A stretch of 64,000 bases of DNA from JBDTNQ01 sp039933635 (GCA_039933635.1 JBDTNQ010000004.1:52824-116823); one strand, 5' to 3'. Shown: positions 34,835 through 43,777, numbered from the stretch's first letter. Made by a program: numbers and translations. Notes: generated from the letters alone by a model not told the origin.

Positions 34835-34880
34835 AACTCTGGAACCTCAGAACCTCAGAACCCGGAACCCGGAACCCCTT
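34835..34880 (+). repeat. tandem CAGAACCT / CCGGAAC repeats before prfB
   Basis: Short direct repeats of the form CTCAGAACCTCAGAACC followed by CCCGGAACCCGGAACC fill the gap just before the prfB start. Related GAACC-type words precede the HU/IHF gene and valS. Confidence 0.7.
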
Positions 34881-34888
34881 TTGTGTCC

Positions 34889-36017
34889 ATGACCCTCGAC
34901 GAACTCACGCGCAGCTACACCGATTTGTCCGCCCGTGCCTCCGACCTGCGGAGGGGGCTTTGACGAAGCCCGTCTCGACCGGGAGCTGATGGAGCTCGAC
35001 GGGGCCGCCTCGGCTCCGGATTTCTGGAAGGACCAGGCGGGGGCGCAGAAGGTCCAGCAGCGGCGCCGCAAGGTTGAGGATGATCGCACGCTGGCGCAGT
35101 CGCTCACGCGTCAGACCGAGGATCTGTCGGTGCTCTTCGATTGGGCGCGCCAGGGTGAGGACGTGCTGGGCGACCTGGAACGCGGCATCGAGACGTATGG
35201 GCGCGATGTCGAGTCCGGCGAGATTCGCACGATGCTCTCGGGCGAACTCGACCGCAAGAACGCGATCATCACCATCCACCCGGGCGCGGGCGGCACCGAG
35301 TCCCAGGATTGGGCGCAGATGCTGGTGCGGATGTACCTCCGCTGGATCGAACGACGCGGATTCAAGCGGGAGATCATGGACATGCAGCCGGGCGACGAGG
35401 CCGGCATCAAGAGCGTCACGCTGCTCGTCACAGGCGACTATGCCTACGGTCTGCTGACAGCCGAGGCCGGCGTGCACCGTCTCGTGCGCATCTCGCCGTT
35501 CGATCAGGCGGCTCGTCGACACACGTCGTTCGCGTCGTTGTACGTCTGGCCGGAGTTGCCGGACGATATTGATATCGAGATCGAGGACAAAGACCTGCGC
35601 ATCGACACGTTCCGCTCCAGCGGCGCCGGCGGTCAGCACGTCAACGTGACGGATTCGGCCGTGCGCATCACGCACCTGCCGACGGGCATCGTCGTCTCCT
35701 GTCAGAACGAGCGGTCGCAGCACAAGAACCGCGCGTCAGGTATGAAGGTGCTGAAGGCGCGGTTGTACGACCTCAGGCTGAAGGAACAGCAGGCCAAGAT
35801 GGAACAGCTGGGCGGGGAGAAGAAGGACATCGCCTTCGGCAGTCAGATTCGCAGCTACGTCCTGCATCCGTACCAGATGGTGAAGGATCACCGCACGAAG
35901 TATCAGGTGGGCGACGTGACGCGTGTGCTCGACGGCGACCTCGATGACTTCATCAAGGCCTATTTGATGAAGCGTGCGTTGGGCAAGCTCGAGACTGCGG
36001 ACAGCGACGACGTGTAG
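34889..36017 (+). CDS. prfB: peptide chain release factor 2, expressed through a programmed +1 frameshift
   Basis: The reading frame from the ATG at 34889 runs 24 codons and ends at an in-frame TGA (34961-34963). A +1 slip on CTT continues as GAC GAA GCC into the long downstream frame, giving about 375 residues. The downstream product has the RF2 stop-codon-recognition motif SPF (VRISPFD), the peptidyl-hydrolysis motif GGQ in SGAGGQHVNV and the RF2 coiled-coil N-terminus. RF2 reads UGA and UAA, so the frameshift lets it control its own level. Without the shift the downstream frame has no proper N-terminus. Confidence 0.95.
34949..34964 (+). promoter_or_regulatory. prfB programmed +1 frameshift site
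   Basis: The signal reads GGAGG, a GGG spacer, CTT, TGA and C. A Shine-Dalgarno-like GGAGG three bases before the slippery CTT, and a TGA followed by C (poor termination context), are the classical bacterial RF2 elements. Confidence 0.93.
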
Positions 36018-36056
36018 CCGAAGGCCCCAAGCTGAGGCGTGCCGCCCGCAGATTGG

Positions 36057-38291
36057 CTAATTCCCCTTGGCGCCCGGCTCCGTTCCGGCAATGAAGACTT
36101 CCGGGCCGTTGACGGTCGACACGACAACCACGTTGCCCGGCCGTTCGAACTCCGGCGGGTCACCGCCAGCAGCACGGCGACGCTCCACCCAGCTCTTCAT
36201 GATCTCGGTCCAAATCGGCAGGGCGGCGACGGCGCCTGTCTGATTCGAGCCGATCGGGCGCTTCTGATCGAAGCCCACCCACACGCCGACCGTGATGTCC
36301 GGATCGAAGCCGACGAACCACGCGTCCGTGTAGTCGTCGGTCGTGCCGGTCTTGCCACCGAGCGGCCAGCCGAGCGAACTCGCGGTCGCGGCCGTGCCAC
36401 GCTGCACGACACCTTCGAGCAGGTTCGTCATGATGTACGCAGTGTCGGCGCGGATGGCCTCATGCGGTTCTGTCCGGTGTTGCTCGAGCATGTTGCCGTC
36501 GCGATCGACGACATCGAGAATCGAGAGGGGCGACATGCGGACGCCCTGATTCGGGAACGCGGAGTACGCCGACGTCATTTCCATCAACGAGTCCTCGGCC
36601 GATCCGATGGCGATGGAGAGGTACTCCGGCAAGGGCGCAGTGACGCCGAGCTGTCGGGCGTAGTGAATGACTTCCTTCGGGCCCAGCGCGGCCATCAGTC
36701 GTACCGTAGGCACGTTGCGCGAGTCCTCGAGGGCACGTCTCAAGGTGACGGCGCCCTCGTATTTGCGATCGTAGTTTTTCGGTTCGTACAGCGGCTGGTT
36801 CGGGCCGACCTCGTAGCTGGCCGGCGTGTCGTCGAGCATCGACAGAGCGGTGTATCCACGATCGATCGCCGCGGTGTAGACGAACGGTTTGAACAGGGAC
36901 CCGACCTGACGCATCGCCTGCGTCGCGCGATTGAACTGGCTGCGTTCGAAGTTCTGGCCGCCAGACATCGCGAGCACCTGCCCGCTGCGGTTGTCGATCG
37001 CGAGAAACGCCCCCTCGAGCAGTGGCGTCTGGTCCAGCGCCGCGATGCACGTGCCGGCCTGGGCATCGATCTTGGTGAGGCGCACGTCGACGACGTCCCC
37101 CTGCTTGACGAGATCCTGCGGCTTCTTGCGCGTCCACTCGTACCCGGGGCGCCCAATCACGCCCGAAAATCGCCCCACGCGTACGCGGATGTCGGCCGGC
37201 TCGACGGCTATCACGATTGCCGAGGTCACGTCGCCTTCGACGGGATCGCGCGTCCACCGGGGCAGTCTGAAGGTCTCCAACGAGCGGTGTTCCGCCAGGA
37301 GATTCCGCGCCGGCTTGCGGAAGCCACGAAGTTTGTCGATTCGCCGGAGGCCGCGATCCAGCGCGATGTCCGCTGCCTGCTGCAGTGCCGCATCCAGGCC
37401 CGTGTGCACCACGAGACCGCTCTCGTAAAGAGCCTTCGCCCCGTAGGTATCCTCGAGGCGATCGCGAATCAACTCCACGAAATACGGCGCGATCGAAGCC
37501 GGCCGCGTCGGCTGGCCACGGGTGACGATGGGCTGAGCCTTGGTGGAGGAGGCTTCCGCGGTCGTGATGTAACCCTCTTCCGCCATGCGATCAAGGGTGT
37601 AGTTCCGTCGCGACAGCGCGCCCTTCATGTTGCTGTACGGATTCAGACGCTGTGGCGCCGGCAGCATGCCGGCAATCGTTGCGGCCTCGTTCAGCGTGAG
37701 CTCCTTCGCGGGTTTGCCGAAGTACAGGAGCGACGCGGACTCGACGCCGTAGGTGCCGTATCCCCACGCGACCTTGTTGCAGTACATCGTGAAGATCTCA
37801 CGCTTCGTGTACCGTTTCTCGATCTGCAACGCAACGAGGGCTTCCTTGATCTTCCGCTCGGGGGTGCGATCGAAACCGATCGTGTCGGGAAAGATCTGTC
37901 GCGCGAGTTGTTGCGTGATGGTGCTGCGCCCGGGACGTCGCAGGCGGAAGACCTTGTCCTGAATGAAGGCCCAGGCCATCCGTTCGGCCCGGATGCCGCC
38001 GTGCGTCATGAACTCGTCGTCTTCGGCGGAGATGATCGCGTTGCGCAGCACGGCCGGAATGTCGTCGTAGCTGACGATCTGACGGCGCTCGGTCGCCAGT
38101 TCACCGATGACCTTGCCGTCACGGCCGAGGACGCGGGTGATGGTGCCGGGCGAGTAGTCGTCGAGCGCCGAAATCTGCGGCAGGTCGCCGACGAACGCGA
38201 ACAGCACCCCGCCGACCGTACCCGCGATCGCCGTGAACACGAAGAGCGCGATCACGCCGAATGTGCGGGCGAATCTGGGGAGCTTCAGCAT
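36057..38291 (-). CDS. mrcA: penicillin-binding protein 1A (bifunctional glycosyltransferase/transpeptidase)
   Basis: A 744-residue class A PBP building peptidoglycan from lipid II. A short cytoplasmic N-terminus and one membrane helix (FGVIALFVFTAIAGTVGGVLF) precede the GT51 domain with AEDDEFMTHGG, STITQQLAR and KRYTKREIFTMYCN. The transpeptidase domain has the active-site Ser in GSLFKPFVYT, a second motif region YSAFPNQG and the KTG box in GGKTGTTDDY. An OB-like insert lies between the domains. The start at 38291 is favoured over one 16 codons upstream because that leader runs into the upstream hairpin at 38314-38348. Confidence 0.94.
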   Translation of the reverse strand: MLKLPRFARTFGVIALFVFTAIAGTVGGVLFAFVGDLPQISALDDYSPGTITRVLGRDGKVIGELATERRQIVSYDDIPAVLRNAIISAEDDEFMTHGGIRAERMAWAFIQDKVFRLRRPGRSTITQQLARQIFPDTIGFDRTPERKIKEALVALQIEKRYTKREIFTMYCNKVAWGYGTYGVESASLLYFGKPAKELTLNEAATIAGMLPAPQRLNPYSNMKGALSRRNYTLDRMAEEGYITTAEASSTKAQPIVTRGQPTRPASIAPYFVELIRDRLEDTYGAKALYESGLVVHTGLDAALQQAADIALDRGLRRIDKLRGFRKPARNLLAEHRSLETFRLPRWTRDPVEGDVTSAIVIAVEPADIRVRVGRFSGVIGRPGYEWTRKKPQDLVKQGDVVDVRLTKIDAQAGTCIAALDQTPLLEGAFLAIDNRSGQVLAMSGGQNFERSQFNRATQAMRQVGSLFKPFVYTAAIDRGYTALSMLDDTPASYEVGPNQPLYEPKNYDRKYEGAVTLRRALEDSRNVPTVRLMAALGPKEVIHYARQLGVTAPLPEYLSIAIGSAEDSLMEMTSAYSAFPNQGVRMSPLSILDVVDRDGNMLEQHRTEPHEAIRADTAYIMTNLLEGVVQRGTAATASSLGWPLGGKTGTTDDYTDAWFVGFDPDITVGVWVGFDQKRPIGSNQTGAVAALPIWTEIMKSWVERRRAAGGDPPEFERPGNVVVVSTVNGPEVFIAGTEPGAKGN

Positions 38292-38313
38292 GAGCTCTTC
38301 ACTGTACAAGAAA

Positions 38314-38348
38314 CGCCCCCGGGTGTTGCACGGCAACACCCGGGGGCG
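38314..38348 (-). terminator. intrinsic terminator of the FecR/DUF6600 gene
   Basis: A perfect 15-base-pair stem (38314-38328 with 38334-38348) and 5-base loop lie just after the stop of the minus-strand gene at 38367. On the minus strand the hairpin is followed by TTTCTTGT, giving a standard factor-independent terminator. Confidence 0.85.
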
Positions 38349-38366
38349 CGATGACTGCCGCGCGGC

Positions 38367-40385
38367 CTATCGGCGGCTGCGCGCGCGATCGCCGCCTGAG
38401 GACTCTGCGGGCGCTGAGCGTCCCGACGAACGCTCGGTCTGCTGCCGCGGAGCTTCGGTCCGTGGCTCGTTCCGTGACGGTGCCGACCGCGGCGATCCCG
38501 TGCGGGGAGATTCCTGGCGCGCCTGTGGCTGTGGCTGCGGCTCGGGGCGGGCGCGCGGCGCGTCGACCGGTGCCGGACGGGAAGGCATACCCCCGCCTGG
38601 CGCGCGGCCATAGGCGCGCGGCGCGTCAGGGCCGGGATCGGACCGAGGTGCCTGCGGCACCTCGGTCGAGGTCCGGCCGCGGTTCCAGGGCGAGGCCTGC
38701 GGCGCCCCGCCGGTGGCCGGCGCCGCGGGCGCGCGGCGGAACCCACGGCCCGCGGTGTTGTCGGGCTGCGGGCCAGGTGTGATGATCGTGCCCTGCGGCT
38801 GACGGCCGTGGGCGGAACGATCGACGACGCCCGATCCGGTCGTCGGAGGAGGCGCGGAGGTCGGACTGACCGGCGCGCCGGCGCGCGGGTCAGTCCGGCC
38901 CGCGCTGCGGCTGTAGACAGTGCCCGCTGGCGTGCCGGCCGAGCGGACATCGTCGCGCGCCGGCTGGCCGGCGCGCGAGGGGGCGCGATCGTCGATGCCG
39001 CTGCGGCGATTGTCGCCCGCGCTCATGACGCGGCCGTTGTCGCCGTTCATCGGATTGCGCACCGCCGCGCGCGTCACCGCTGACGTGCCGCTGTTGCCGC
39101 TACCGCGGAAGCCGGGCGATCGCAACGGTTCCGCGTTCCCCCGCGCCAACACCGGCCGGAAGGGCGCACTGCGGCGTTCGACAAACCGCGCGCTTGATGG
39201 CACCGAATACGCGCGGCTTCGGGAGTTGACGATGATCCGGTTACTGAAGCGACTGAGCGGAACGGCCGTCCACGCGCGCCATGGTGAGGATGAATAGCCG
39301 ATGTTGATCGAAATCAGCGGGCGGTTGTTGTATCCGAGCGGGCACCAGCTCAAGTAACCTGGCGCGCTCGCCCAGGAAACCCACGCGGGACCCCAACGCC
39401 GATCGGGAATCCAGTACCACCGCGTCCCGGTCACGCCCCAGCGCCCGTAGTGGTGTGTCGGCCAGGACCAGCGATCGCTACCAATCCAGAACCAGCCATA
39501 ACTGCCGACGTACGACCACTCGCCCTGATAGTACGGACGCCAGCCCGTGTCGACGCGCGGATACCAGACGTAGCCGTAGGAGGAGTCGTACTGCCAGTCG
39601 CCGTAGCGATCGAAGAGGCCTCCGTACGACCGGACTTCGGTTGGCAGATAACGCGCCGAGGCTGCGCTCGCCCGGTCATCGCGCAAGTTCTCGGCCCACA
39701 GATCGAAGCCGTCCGATGATGCTGAACTAGCCACGTAGGGAGCCGACGGTGCGGACCGCCCGGACGCCGCCGCTTCATATCCGGGACGAATCAGCGTGCG
39801 CCCGAAAGGCGAGCCGATCTCTGCGCTGCCGCGGGTCACGGCAACGAGTACCTCCGGGTCGGTCCGCGAGAGACCCTGGAGGCTGACGCGATACTCGCCG
39901 CCGGGGCGGAGCATGACGGTCGTGCCCGCCGCGTCCACCCGGTAGTCGGACGAATCGGTTCCCCGAGCCAGGCTGAGGCGCAAGCGCCCGCTCTGTAGCC
40001 GGATAAGGGAATCGGAGAGCAGGTCGACGGTCGTGTTCTCGTCCAGGGCCAGCGCGCTGCCGTCATCGAACAGGACCTCCACCCGGCCCCGGGCGGTGCG
40101 CAGCCGGTCGCCGGCGAGCAGGGGCACGTTCTCGACGGCCACGTCCTCGCCGTTGTCGCGCCCGAGCCACGCCGAGCCGTCCACCACCGCTACATGCGCC
40201 GGGACGTCGTCTGACCAATCCACGGCATCCGGGCTCTGGTCATCGTCAATGGTCCAATTCGCCGGGGCTGGCGGCGGCGCGTCGGACTGGGCGAGGAGCA
40301 AGGCCGTAGGGGAGGGGCTGGTCAACAGCGCGCCGACGGCTGCGGCGGGCAATAGAAACAGCCTGACTCGATGAAACCGGGTCAT
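38367..40385 (-). CDS. secreted FecR / DUF6600 domain protein with disordered tail
   Basis: A 672-residue exported protein. After a signal peptide (RLFLLPAAAVGALLTSPSPTALLLAQ) comes a FecR-like beta domain (about 85-215; VPLLAGDRLRTARGRVEVLFDDGSALALDENT). A DUF6600-type region follows that is very rich in Trp, Tyr and Gly (about 250-370; YGDWQYDSSYGYVWYP, GWFWIGSDRWSWPTHHYG, WVSWASAPGYLSWCPLGY). The last 270 residues are Pro/Arg/Ser/Gly low complexity and probably disordered. A surface or periplasmic structural role is likely, but the function is unknown. ATG at 40385; the gene has its own terminator. Confidence 0.82.
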   Translation of the reverse strand: MTRFHRVRLFLLPAAAVGALLTSPSPTALLLAQSDAPPPAPANWTIDDDQSPDAVDWSDDVPAHVAVVDGSAWLGRDNGEDVAVENVPLLAGDRLRTARGRVEVLFDDGSALALDENTTVDLLSDSLIRLQSGRLRLSLARGTDSSDYRVDAAGTTVMLRPGGEYRVSLQGLSRTDPEVLVAVTRGSAEIGSPFGRTLIRPGYEAAASGRSAPSAPYVASSASSDGFDLWAENLRDDRASAASARYLPTEVRSYGGLFDRYGDWQYDSSYGYVWYPRVDTGWRPYYQGEWSYVGSYGWFWIGSDRWSWPTHHYGRWGVTGTRWYWIPDRRWGPAWVSWASAPGYLSWCPLGYNNRPLISINIGYSSSPWRAWTAVPLSRFSNRIIVNSRSRAYSVPSSARFVERRSAPFRPVLARGNAEPLRSPGFRGSGNSGTSAVTRAAVRNPMNGDNGRVMSAGDNRRSGIDDRAPSRAGQPARDDVRSAGTPAGTVYSRSAGRTDPRAGAPVSPTSAPPPTTGSGVVDRSAHGRQPQGTIITPGPQPDNTAGRGFRRAPAAPATGGAPQASPWNRGRTSTEVPQAPRSDPGPDAPRAYGRAPGGGMPSRPAPVDAPRARPEPQPQPQARQESPRTGSPRSAPSRNEPRTEAPRQQTERSSGRSAPAESSGGDRARSRR

Positions 40386-40490
40386 AAACGCACCCTCAAA
40401 GTGTCAGACAGGCTAGGCAATTTCGATACTAGCCCGTCAGTCGATGCAAATCTAGAGAGTATTGGGAAAGGCAAGTTGGACCGCGGTGAG

Positions 40491-40620
40491 GAGACCGGGT
40501 TGCTTAAGAGACCCGGTCTTTGACACCCCGAACCTGGGCCGTCCAGGTTTTAGTTAGGGATTTCGGCCGACAGCATGAGACCGGGACTTCCGAGACCCGG
40601 TCTCCTAAGGGACCCGGTCT
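40491..40620 (+). repeat. five copies of the ACCCGGTCT word in direct and inverted orientation
   Basis: ACCCGGTCT occurs at 40511-40519, 40595-40603 and 40612-40620, with reverse copies at 40492-40500 and (one base changed) at 40578-40586. The first two form a 9-bp stem with a 10-base loop. A second 9-bp stem pairs 40577-40585 with 40596-40604. It may be an operator array, a double terminator-like structure or a dispersed repeat. Confidence 0.8.
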
Positions 40621-40652
40621 GTCTGGGGGCGCTTGGACTTACGTCTTTATAT

Positions 40653-40682
40653 TTGACATTCAGTCACTCAGCTTTCTATAAT
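40653..40682 (+). promoter_or_regulatory. consensus sigma-70 promoter of dnaK
   Basis: TTGACA at 40653-40658 and TATAAT at 40677-40682 both match the consensus exactly, with an 18-base spacer. Transcription should start near 40689, leaving a leader of about 35 bases with AAGGGGAG before the ATG. The CIRCE element of HrcA control is not present. Confidence 0.85.
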
Positions 40683-40723
40683 CACTGACACTAAAGTTTT
40701 TCACCTGAAGGGGAGCGTTTCAT

Positions 40724-42631
40724 ATGAGCAAGATCATCGGGATCGACCTGGGCACCACCAATTCTGTCGTGGCTGTGATGGAGGGCGGGGAGCCGGTCGT
40801 GATCACCAATTCCGAGGGCGGTCGTATCACGCCGTCCGTTGTGGGCTTCGCCAAGTCGGGCGAGCGTCTCGTGGGCCAGGTGGCCAAGCGCCAGGCCATT
40901 ACCAACCCCGAAAACACCGTCTTTTCGATTAAGCGATTCATGGGGCGGCGTTTCGACGAGGTCGGGGAAGAACTGAAGATGGTGCCGTACCGCGTCGTGA
41001 CGGATGGCGACCGTGTCGTGGTTGGCCTCTCCCACGATCAGGACAACAAGAAATACTCGCCACCCGAGATCTCCGCGATGATCCTGCAGAAACTCAAGCA
41101 GTCCGCGGAGGACTACCTCGGACAGCCGGTGAGCAAGGCGGTCATCACCGTGCCGGCGTATTTCAACGACGCGCAACGCCAGGCGACCAAGGATGCCGGC
41201 AAGATCGCGGGTCTCGAAGTGCTTCGCATCGTGAACGAACCCACCGCGGCGGCCCTGGCGTACGGCCTCGACAAGAAGAAGGACGAAACGATCGCCGTCT
41301 ATGACTTCGGTGGCGGCACGTTCGACATTTCGATCCTCGAGGTCGGCGAGGGCGTCGTCGAGGTCAAGTCCACCAACGGCGACACGCACCTCGGCGGCGA
41401 CAACCTCGATCAGCGCATCATCGACTGGATCGTCAGCGAGTTCCGGAAGCAGGAGGGCATCGACCTCTCGAAGGATCGCATGGCGCTGCAGCGGCTGCGC
41501 GAGGCGGCGGAGAAGGCGAAGATGGAGCTCTCCACGGTCATGGAAACGGAGATCAACCTGCCGTTCGTTTCCGCCGATCAGACCGGTCCGAAGCACCTCG
41601 CGATGAAGCTCACACGCGCCAAGTTCGAAGGGCTCGTCGAAGATCTGCTCCAGAAGAGCGTCGGGCCGTGCAAGCAGGCGCTGACCGATGCTGGTGTGAC
41701 GGCGGCGAAGATTGATGAGGTCGTGCTCGTGGGCGGATCAACGCGCATTCCCCGCGTCCAGCAGATCGTCAAGGAGCTCTTCGGTAAGGAACCGCACAAG
41801 GGCGTGAATCCGGACGAGGTCGTCGCGGTTGGCGCGGCCATTCAGGCAGGCGTGCTTTCGGGCGAGGTCAAGGATCTCCTGCTCCTCGACGTCACCCCGC
41901 TCTCGCTCGGCATCGAAACACTGGGCGGGGTCATGACCACGCTCATTGCGCGAAACACCACCATTCCGACGAAGAAGAGCGAGGTTTTCTCGACGGCCGC
42001 CGATGGCCAGACCAGCGTTGAAGTCCACGTGATGCAGGGTGAGCGGCCGATGGCGCGAGACAACCGCACGCTCGGCAAGTTCCATCTCGACGGCATTCCG
42101 CCCGCGCCGCGCGGCGTGCCTCAGGTCGAAGTGACGTTCGACATCGACGCGAACGGCATCGTGAACGTGCAGGCGAAGGATCGCGGCACGGGCAAGGAAC
42201 AGAAGATCACCATCACCTCGTCGAGTGGTCTTTCGAAGGACGAAGTCGACAAGATGATGCGCGACGCGGAAGCGCACGCGGCCGAAGACCAGCAGCGGCG
42301 TGACGAAGTCGAGACGCGGAACAAAGCTGATCAGGCGGTCTACGCGGCGGAGAAGTTCGTGAAGGACTCCGGCGACAAACTCGACCCGTCCGATCGGATG
42401 GCCATCGAGTCGGCGACCAACGACGTCAAGAAGGCGCTCGAGTCGAACGACGCGACCGCCATCACCCGCACGCTGGATGCGCTGATGCAGGCGCAACAGA
42501 AGGCGGCCGAGCAACTCTACAAGAACGCTGGCCCGGCGGGCGACGCCGGTGGCGCGCCTGGTGGAGCTCCGCACGGGAACGGTCAGGCCGACGACGTGAT
42601 CGACGCGGAAGTGGTGGAAGACAAGAAGTAG
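40724..42631 (+). CDS. dnaK: chaperone DnaK (Hsp70)
   Basis: A 635-residue Hsp70. It starts with the ATPase signature IGIDLGTTNSVV, then IVNEPTAAALAYG, FDISILEVG-type phosphate loop (YDFGGGTFDISIL) and VGGSTRIPRVQ. The substrate-binding domain follows from about residue 390 (DVTPLSLGIET), then the helical lid and a Gly-rich tail ending in DDVIDAEVVEDKK. ATG with AAGGGGAG nine bases upstream. It heads the cluster dnaK-dnaJ-hspR; grpE is not beside it. Confidence 0.98.
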   Translation: MSKIIGIDLGTTNSVVAVMEGGEPVVITNSEGGRITPSVVGFAKSGERLVGQVAKRQAITNPENTVFSIKRFMGRRFDEVGEELKMVPYRVVTDGDRVVVGLSHDQDNKKYSPPEISAMILQKLKQSAEDYLGQPVSKAVITVPAYFNDAQRQATKDAGKIAGLEVLRIVNEPTAAALAYGLDKKKDETIAVYDFGGGTFDISILEVGEGVVEVKSTNGDTHLGGDNLDQRIIDWIVSEFRKQEGIDLSKDRMALQRLREAAEKAKMELSTVMETEINLPFVSADQTGPKHLAMKLTRAKFEGLVEDLLQKSVGPCKQALTDAGVTAAKIDEVVLVGGSTRIPRVQQIVKELFGKEPHKGVNPDEVVAVGAAIQAGVLSGEVKDLLLLDVTPLSLGIETLGGVMTTLIARNTTIPTKKSEVFSTAADGQTSVEVHVMQGERPMARDNRTLGKFHLDGIPPAPRGVPQVEVTFDIDANGIVNVQAKDRGTGKEQKITITSSSGLSKDEVDKMMRDAEAHAAEDQQRRDEVETRNKADQAVYAAEKFVKDSGDKLDPSDRMAIESATNDVKKALESNDATAITRTLDALMQAQQKAAEQLYKNAGPAGDAGGAPGGAPHGNGQADDVIDAEVVEDKK

Positions 42632-42634
42632 GTC

Positions 42635-43759
42635 ATGTCCCTTTACTCGCTCCTGGGTCTCTCGTCATCCGCGACCGGCGCCGAAATCGAGCGGGCATAC
42701 CGCCGATTGGCACGGCGCTTTCATCCGGGCATCAATCCGGGCGATCGCGCGGCCGAGCAGATGTACGGGCAGATCCAGGAGGCGTACCGCGTGCTTGGCA
42801 GTCCGGAGTTGAGGCGCGAGTACGACCGTGGCGCATCGATGCCGGCGGCGCGAATCGAAGCCACCGCGGCCGCGTTCGAGGGATTCGATTTCACGGCGCC
42901 AGCCGAAGGGGCGAGCGCGGCGACGTTCGCGGAACTCTTTGCGGACGTTTTTCAACAAGCGGCGCGTGACGCGGTGTCGCCCATCCGCGGGGCCGACGTG
43001 TCGATGTCGGTGACCGTGCCGTTTGCCAACGCGATGCGCGGTGGTGTCGTGACCGTGTCGGTGACACGGCAGGAGCGGTGTCCGACGTGTCATGGCGGCG
43101 GGCGCATCGCCCGCGTCGAAACCGTGTGCCCAGCGTGCCGCGGTGACGGCGCGCAGCGCTGGGCCCGCGGCCACATGGTGTTCACGAAGTCCTGCGAGGC
43201 GTGTGGGGGACAGGGCCGCCTTGCGAGCGAACCGTGCCGGCCGTGTCATGGCGCCGGGGTGGTGCCGCGCACAGAGGTGCTGACCGTCCCGGTGCCGGCC
43301 GGTCTCGAGTCCGGTACCCGGATCGCGGTGCCCGGACACGGGCATGCCGGGGCAGGTGGCGGGGCCTCGGGCGACCTCTACGTGACCGTGGACGTCCCGT
43401 CGCACCCGTTCTTCAGCCGTGTCGGGCGCGATCTGCACGTGACCGTACCGGTGGCTGTGCACGAGGCGGCGCTCGGCGCTGTCGTTGATATCCCGGGGCT
43501 CGATGGGCCCCTTCGCATCCGCATTCCCGCGGGAGCGGGCAGCGGCCAACCCTTGAGGCTTCGCGGTGCCGGCGTCGGCAGCGGTGCCCCTGGGAGCAGG
43601 TCAGAGGACGCAGGTGATCTGGTGGTCACGCTGCACGTGGTGTTGCCGCCGCAGCTGGACGATCGATCCAGGGAGCTGCTGCGCGAATTCGGACGATTGA
43701 ACGCGGGCGACGTACGGCGGGGCTGGTTCGAGCCCCTGTCGGCGGACGCCAAGGCGTGA
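42635..43759 (+). CDS. dnaJ: DnaJ-type chaperone with HPD changed to HPG
   Basis: A 374-residue type I J-protein: J-domain (1-68), Gly/Ala-rich linker, zinc domain with four CxxCxGxG repeats (CPTCHGGG, CPACRGDG, CEACGGQG, CRPCHGAG) and two C-terminal beta domains ending with EPLSADAK. In the J-domain the invariant HPD tripeptide (residues 30-32), which triggers DnaK ATP hydrolysis, reads HPG; the codons are CAT CCG GGC. The following INPGD keeps its normal form. The gene starts three bases after dnaK. It may be a specialised co-chaperone, with a canonical DnaJ elsewhere. Confidence 0.9.
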   Translation: MSLYSLLGLSSSATGAEIERAYRRLARRFHPGINPGDRAAEQMYGQIQEAYRVLGSPELRREYDRGASMPAARIEATAAAFEGFDFTAPAEGASAATFAELFADVFQQAARDAVSPIRGADVSMSVTVPFANAMRGGVVTVSVTRQERCPTCHGGGRIARVETVCPACRGDGAQRWARGHMVFTKSCEACGGQGRLASEPCRPCHGAGVVPRTEVLTVPVPAGLESGTRIAVPGHGHAGAGGGASGDLYVTVDVPSHPFFSRVGRDLHVTVPVAVHEAALGAVVDIPGLDGPLRIRIPAGAGSGQPLRLRGAGVGSGAPGSRSEDAGDLVVTLHVVLPPQLDDRSRELLREFGRLNAGDVRRGWFEPLSADAKA

Positions 43760-43777
43760 CGTCGAAGGTGAGTCATC

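Larger units (their letters stand above)
40386..40723 (+). other. 338-base intergenic region before dnaK
   Basis: The region lies between the divergent FecR/DUF6600 and dnaK genes. It holds a set of AGACCGGGT/ACCCGGTCT inverted repeats (40491-40620) and a consensus sigma-70 promoter (40653-40682). I see no gene in it. Confidence 0.8.

Noticed and set aside
36039..38354. 771-codon plus-strand open frame antisense to PBP1A
   Set aside because: Arg/His/Gln-rich shadow of the PBP1A reading frame with no recognisable domain.
40386..40723. CIRCE or HAIR operator in the dnaK leader
   Set aside because: No TTAGCACTC-N9-GAGTGCTAA. ACTCAG-like fragments occur, but no convincing CTTGAGT-N7-ACTCAAG pair.
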